From positions 1 through 8,652 of the forward strand of contig JAIRLW010000353.1 of assembly GCA_031259095.1 (NCBI GenBank): a DNA stretch of 8,652 nt. Direction: 5' to 3'. Below, piece by piece: positions 5,305 through 8,652 of the stretch. Below the pieces are notes generated by a model. It had not been told where the DNA came from and made no database searches. It saw only the letters and a list, made by a program, of their open reading frames with translations. Every line of letters starts with the position of its first letter. Position 1 is the stretch's first letter. The translations under genes were made by a program, and so were the position numbers. Origin of the DNA: Planctomycetaceae bacterium (lineage in GTDB: Bacteria; Planctomycetota; Planctomycetia; Pirellulales; Thermoguttaceae).

Positions 5305-6243
5305 ATGTGTGATAAGATTGACCGATTCGTGTCCAAAACAGAATGGCATCCGGCATTTGTCGAAGCGTTTCAAATCGAACTCGCAGAGTATCAGGATGTG
5401 TTGACTTTTGAACCCGAACATCTCCTCATCGCCGGACCACTCAAAATTGATATACTCGTTGTTAAAAAAAACAAAGAGATTAAAATTAAAAAGAATATTG
5501 CTCAGATTTTTCGAAAGTATAATATTATCGAATATAAAAGCCCTGATGATTATATTTCCATTGCTGATTATGACAAAGCACAAGTTTATAGTCGGCTTTA
5601 TGCCGTTAATCATGGCGTCCGAACAAACAAGATGTCGGTTTCCATTGTGTCTTCCCGGAAACCTCTGAAGTTATTGAAATATTTGAAATCGGAAATGGGT
5701 TTTACCGTAACTTCCGAACAACAAGGTATTTACCTTATTAAAGGCGACACCAGCCCAACACAAATCATTATATCCCGTGAATTGCCGGAGAAAGTCAACC
5801 TTTGGCTCAATCATTTAAACCAGACGTTGACTGTCGCCAAATTAAAACGTGTTTTAACTGCAACATCAAAACTTAGTAAAGATACGCCAATCCGAACGTA
5901 TATTAATGTTATTACAGAGAAAAATATAACTACATTTCAGGAGTTAATGAATATGGGACAAAAAGTTGATGCTGTATTGAAAGAGTTTGGATTCGTCGAT
6001 AAATGGCGAGCCGAAGGAAGAGCCGAAGGGAGAGCCGAAGGGAGAACCGAAGGGAGAACCGAAGGGGAAACCAAAGGGAAAGCGGAAATGATTATCCGTA
6101 TTTTGTCGCACCGTTTATCATCGCCATCGAAAACGCTTCAGAAAAAAATTTGCTCCATCCGAAATATTAACAAACTTGATGAGTTGGCAGATTTTGCGTT
6201 GACGTGCGTTTCGTTGGACGAATTTATGACCGCGTTAAAGTGA
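5305..6243 (+). CDS. PD-(D/E)XK nuclease-like protein of the Rpn/transposase-like group
   Basis: This is a 312-residue protein. The N-terminal half has the signature of a PD-(D/E)XK nuclease fold: PLKIDILVV (D49), then EYKSPDDY (E76, K78), then a helix with YDKAQVYSRLYA (89-100) including Q93. The metal-binding and catalytic D, E and K are all present, so activity is plausible. Residues 235-261 are an in-frame (R/E)-(A/T)-E-G tandem repeat. The C-terminal segment (261-312, MIIRILSHRLSSPSKTL...LDELADFALTCVSLDEFM) resembles the C-terminal domain found after such linkers in Rpn/DUF4351-type proteins. Rpn proteins are recombination-promoting nucleases, but this sequence may belong to a related uncharacterised branch. 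ATG 5305 is the first start after an in-frame TAA at 5290. The ribosome site is weak (TAAGG at 5285, far upstream). It appears to be monocistronic. Confidence 0.75.
   Translation: MCDKIDRFVSKTEWHPAFVEAFQIELAEYQDVLTFEPEHLLIAGPLKIDILVVKKNKEIKIKKNIAQIFRKYNIIEYKSPDDYISIADYDKAQVYSRLYAVNHGVRTNKMSVSIVSSRKPLKLLKYLKSEMGFTVTSEQQGIYLIKGDTSPTQIIISRELPEKVNLWLNHLNQTLTVAKLKRVLTATSKLSKDTPIRTYINVITEKNITTFQELMNMGQKVDAVLKEFGFVDKWRAEGRAEGRAEGRTEGRTEGETKGKAEMIIRILSHRLSSPSKTLQKKICSIRNINKLDELADFALTCVSLDEFMTALK
6007..6078 (+). repeat. 12-bp coding tandem repeat (RAEG/RTEG units)
   Basis: Six consecutive 12-base units of the form CGA/AGA-RCC-GAA-GGR encode RAEG RAEG RAEG RTEG RTEG ETKG. The last unit is diverged and continues as KAE. 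The units are nearly identical at DNA level and the period is a multiple of three, so slippage would change linker length without breaking the frame. The encoded stretch is charged and flexible or helical, joining the nuclease-like and C-terminal domains. Confidence 0.85.
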
Positions 6244-6247
6244 ACTA

Positions 6248-6289
6248 TTACTAATAATAATTTAGTAACTTGTTGAACAATATTGTTAC
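6248..6289 (+). terminator. AT-rich overlapping stem-loops after the PD-(D/E)XK gene
   Basis: Five bases after the stop codon, TTACTAA (6248-6254) pairs with TTAGTAA (6262-6268) around a 7-base loop. Overlapping it, GTAAC (6265-6269) pairs with GTTAC (6285-6289), enclosing the palindrome TTGTT-G-AACAA (6270-6280). The two foldings are mutually exclusive. The position suggests a transcript end, but the stems are weak and no T-tract follows, so this is tentative. Confidence 0.3.
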
Positions 6290-6373
6290 AGAATAAAATA
6301 TTTTGGAATCGGAATTTGCTTTCAATTTGAAATAGGTTTTGATTTTGATCATCTCCCCTTTAGACGAAAACAT

Positions 6374-6378
6374 GGAGG
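6374..6378 (+). promoter_or_regulatory. Ribosome binding site that decides the GTG start at 6385
   Basis: GGAGG at 6374-6378 is followed six bases later by GTG at 6385. In that frame a TAG at 6361-6363 blocks any start further upstream. The ATG at 6372-6374 overlaps the ribosome site and is in a different frame. This fixes the start of the large repeat protein. Confidence 0.8.
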
Positions 6379-6384
6379 TTTTCA

Positions 6385-8652
6385 GTGGGTTTTTTCGAGC
6401 ATATTTTTGGTCGTACCAATTCGGTCAAGGAAACATTCCAACGCCGTCGGTCGCTTCGGCAACGGGTTTGCCGTATTGAAGAGATGGAGCCGCGCGAACT
6501 CCTTTCTGTTACACCATACGTTGCGCCGGATCCGATCAATGTTGGTCTTGTTTATCACGAAGACTATTACGAAGGTCTCAGCAACGATGAAGGCGATATC
6601 GGCGGTGATACGTTTATTATTTCCTGGAACGGCGGCGCGGAAGGAACAACTCTTGACAAAGTTGTTATTGATCTGAACAAAAATCCCGCATTTCCTAATT
6701 CTTCAAGCGTTTATTTCAACATTGACGGAAAAATTCCGAATCACGACGGAACTTATTACAATTTCGATGCGGATATTGACGCTAATTACGGCAACGAAAT
6801 TGAAGTTAAATCGGCGAATGTTTCTGTCAACGGTAAAATTTTGACGATTGAATTTGATGGATTTACCGCCGATAAAACATTCTATTTCAAAATTGATGTT
6901 GACGAAATTAGCGGTGAAGTCCAGCCGACGGTTGATCGGTTGGTTAGCGGAAGTGAAATGGAAGGCGCACGTTTTACGGGTCTTTTTTCCGCTCAAAATC
7001 AAAATTATGAGAATAATGAGTTTGACTTAAAACTGTTTAATGCTTACGAGATTGATCCGGCAACCAATCTTGAGTTACCGCCGGACGCTTATTATGACTC
7101 TAAGGACGATGATGACAACACTGCCGGCGCGGTGGGAACATTATCGATTCAAAAACCGTTATCCGGTTCAATTTCCGGTTACGTTTATGAAGATGTTGAC
7201 AACAACGGTATTCAGAATCCGGCGGAAAACGGGATTGCCGGAGTTTGGCTGGAGTTATTTATTTTAAACTCCGGCAATCAGTACATCACCACCGGACAAA
7301 AAATTCAGACGGATTCAACCGGTTTTTATTGTTTTGAAAATGTCGAAGGTGGTCGAACTTATAAAGTTACCGAAACGCAGCCGAATGGTTATTCGGACGG
7401 AATTGATACACCGGGAACGATTGGCAATGACACGGTTGGAGTTGCCATTCCGCCGGATGAACTCGCAGAGATTCATATCGGCGCGAATGAACACGGTACA
7501 GATTACAATTTCGGCGAATTAAAACGTTCATCGCTTCAAGGTTTCGTTTATCACGACCGAAACGGTAATGGAATTCGTGACAATATTGAGTCAGACGGTG
7601 AAGAAGGTATCGCCGGTGTTAAACTTCAACTTCAGATTCTCAATACTTTGGGAATATACGAAAATGTTTCCGACGCAACAACGGTAACCGATTCAAACGG
7701 TCAATATTTATTTGAAAATCTTGATCCGTTCCAGACTTACCGTATTATTGAAACGCAGCCTGACGGTTGGTCGGACGGCAAAGACAGCGCCGGAACGATT
7801 AACGGTGTTCCGGTCGGAAATGTTTTACAAGATGATAAAATCAGTAACATTTATTTGCGTTTCGATGAACACGGTACAGAATACAATTTTGCAGAATATA
7901 AAATGGGTTCGATTTCCGGTAACGTTTACGAAGACAACAATAACGACGGAAAACGTGATCCGAATGAACAGGGAATTGATGGTGTTACGATTTATCTTTG
8001 TATTATCGACGAGGACGGTGTTCAGAGAAATATTGCGGAAACAGTAACACATGACGGCGGAAAATATTCTTTTGACGGCTTACTGGAACCGGGCAAAACG
8101 TATTGTCTTACCGAAAAGAATCCCGAAGGTTATTGTGACGGAATCAATACGGTGGGAACAGTGAACGATGTTACTGTTGGCGAATTTAAACCGGACAATC
8201 CTGATGCGATAACCAATATTACTGTTGGTTCGGGACAACAGGGAATTGAGTACAATTTTGCGGAAAACCGCCGCGGCAGTCTTAGCGGTTACGTTTATGA
8301 AGATGCCGATAAAAACGGGCAAAAAGATTCCGGTGAAGCGGGAATTGCCGATGCGGTATTAACGTTATGGGTTTGGGACGCGGCGGCGAATCAATATGTT
8401 CAAACGACTAAAACCGCAACAACCGATGCGAATGGTTATTATGAATTTACCGGACTATGTCCGTTCAAAACTTATCGGATTATCGAAACGCAACCGGCGA
8501 ATTATGATGACGGCGATGAAACAATTGGTTTGTTGGGCGGTGATAAAACGAGCAACGATGTGATTTCCAATATTGTGTTACCGCCGGGCGGAACAGGAAC
8601 CGATTACAATTTTGGCGAACTAAAGAAAACAACGCCCGAACCCGGAAAAGGT
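6385..8652 (+). CDS. Giant secreted SdrD B-like repeat protein with LEPR-XLL-type N-terminus (3' truncated by window edge)
   Basis: The frame is open for 756 codons from GTG 6385 to the last base, with no stop. The N-terminus is basic (QRRRSLRQRVCRIEE) and leads into MEPRELLS at residues 34-41. This is a variant of the planctomycete LEPR-XLL motif, found at the start of very large exported proteins. Residues about 45-260 form an acidic, beta-rich domain (VGLVYHEDYYEGLSNDEGD..., FKIDVDEISGEV...) that I recall preceding SdrD B domains in planctomycetes. Four SdrD B-like repeats of 117-126 residues follow, at 262-382, 383-508, 509-631 and 632-748. Each opens with a pattern like SG-YVYED-x-D-x-NG-x-x-D/N-x-x-E-x-GI (Asp-rich, Ca-binding-like) and closes with DYNFGE/EYNFAE. 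A Pro/Lys linker (TTPEPGKG) begins at the window edge. Likely a cell-surface or extracellular adhesin or structural protein; the ligand and any C-terminal anchor are not visible. Confidence 0.88.
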   Translation, partial: MGFFEHIFGRTNSVKETFQRRRSLRQRVCRIEEMEPRELLSVTPYVAPDPINVGLVYHEDYYEGLSNDEGDIGGDTFIISWNGGAEGTTLDKVVIDLNKNPAFPNSSSVYFNIDGKIPNHDGTYYNFDADIDANYGNEIEVKSANVSVNGKILTIEFDGFTADKTFYFKIDVDEISGEVQPTVDRLVSGSEMEGARFTGLFSAQNQNYENNEFDLKLFNAYEIDPATNLELPPDAYYDSKDDDDNTAGAVGTLSIQKPLSGSISGYVYEDVDNNGIQNPAENGIAGVWLELFILNSGNQYITTGQKIQTDSTGFYCFENVEGGRTYKVTETQPNGYSDGIDTPGTIGNDTVGVAIPPDELAEIHIGANEHGTDYNFGELKRSSLQGFVYHDRNGNGIRDNIESDGEEGIAGVKLQLQILNTLGIYENVSDATTVTDSNGQYLFENLDPFQTYRIIETQPDGWSDGKDSAGTINGVPVGNVLQDDKISNIYLRFDEHGTEYNFAEYKMGSISGNVYEDNNNDGKRDPNEQGIDGVTIYLCIIDEDGVQRNIAETVTHDGGKYSFDGLLEPGKTYCLTEKNPEGYCDGINTVGTVNDVTVGEFKPDNPDAITNITVGSGQQGIEYNFAENRRGSLSGYVYEDADKNGQKDSGEAGIADAVLTLWVWDAAANQYVQTTKTATTDANGYYEFTGLCPFKTYRIIETQPANYDDGDETIGLLGGDKTSNDVISNIVLPPGGTGTDYNFGELKKTTPEPGKG
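7168..8628 (+). repeat. Four tandem ~360-380 bp SdrD B-like coding repeats
   Basis: Units are 7168-7530, 7531-7908, 7909-8277 and 8278-8628 (121, 126, 123 and 117 codons). They have diverged but share blocks at the protein level: the opening VYED/VYHD with an Asp/Asn-Gly loop, a central TDxxGxYxFxxL, then Y-x-(V/I)-x-E-x-QP, and a closing YNF(G/A)E. Some DNA blocks are still identical. One is a 19-base block at 7177-7195 and 8287-8305. Another is GAACACGGTACAGA at 7489-7502 and 7867-7880. This indicates duplication followed by divergence. Units 1 and 4 share the most conspicuous opening block. Confidence 0.82.

Noticed and set aside
6407..6676. 89-codon + strand open frame near the start of the repeat protein
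   Set aside because: It is out of frame with the GTG-initiated giant gene, lacks a ribosome binding site, and covers the MEPRELLS region in a meaningless frame.

Overview
The window looks like a piece of an AT-rich planctomycete chromosome. The evidence is indirect but consistent. There is a very large surface-type protein with an N-terminal MEPRELLS motif (a variant of the planctomycete LEPR-XLL export motif) followed by SdrD B-like repeats. There is also a Tat-exported Gfo/Idh/MocA oxidoreductase, a family greatly expanded in Planctomycetes, and an exported WD40 propeller. The low GC content and the Rpn-like PD-(D/E)XK gene would fit a host- or gut-associated lineage, but that is inference. 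No rRNA, tRNA, CRISPR array, integrase or transposase gene was seen.

Layout. Positions 1-441 (+) hold the C-terminal part of an uncharacterised conserved protein. Positions 442-1496 are about 1 kb without a credible gene, packed with inverted repeats: a 17-bp stem-loop (457-524), an 85-bp arm inverted repeat built from GCCCTGAAAGGGC and CCCCAACGGGG palindromes (823-1034), a nested inverted-repeat block (1115-1500), a 15-bp tandem duplication, and a recurring GTAACTGTCTATTTT motif that punctuates the region. Positions 1497-2282 (-) encode a seven-helix membrane protein resembling ABC-2 permeases; its stop codon lies inside the last copy of that motif. A perfect 15-bp hairpin (2307-2345) separates it from the Gfo/Idh/MocA gene at 2363-3688 (-). 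A 316-bp divergent intergenic region with a 15-bp palindrome follows.

On the + strand there are then three genes: an exported seven-blade WD40 protein (4005-5183), a PD-(D/E)XK/Rpn-like protein with an in-frame 12-bp tandem repeat (5305-6243), and a giant secreted SdrD B-like repeat protein that starts at a GTG (6385) and runs off the window end without a stop.

The genes do not form an obvious pathway. Three of them (oxidoreductase, WD40 protein, SdrD-like protein) appear to act outside the cytoplasm, and the membrane protein is consistent with an envelope theme. I see no convincing new defence or biosynthetic system. The most unusual material is the composite repeat island at 442-1504 and the open-ended repeat protein at the right edge.
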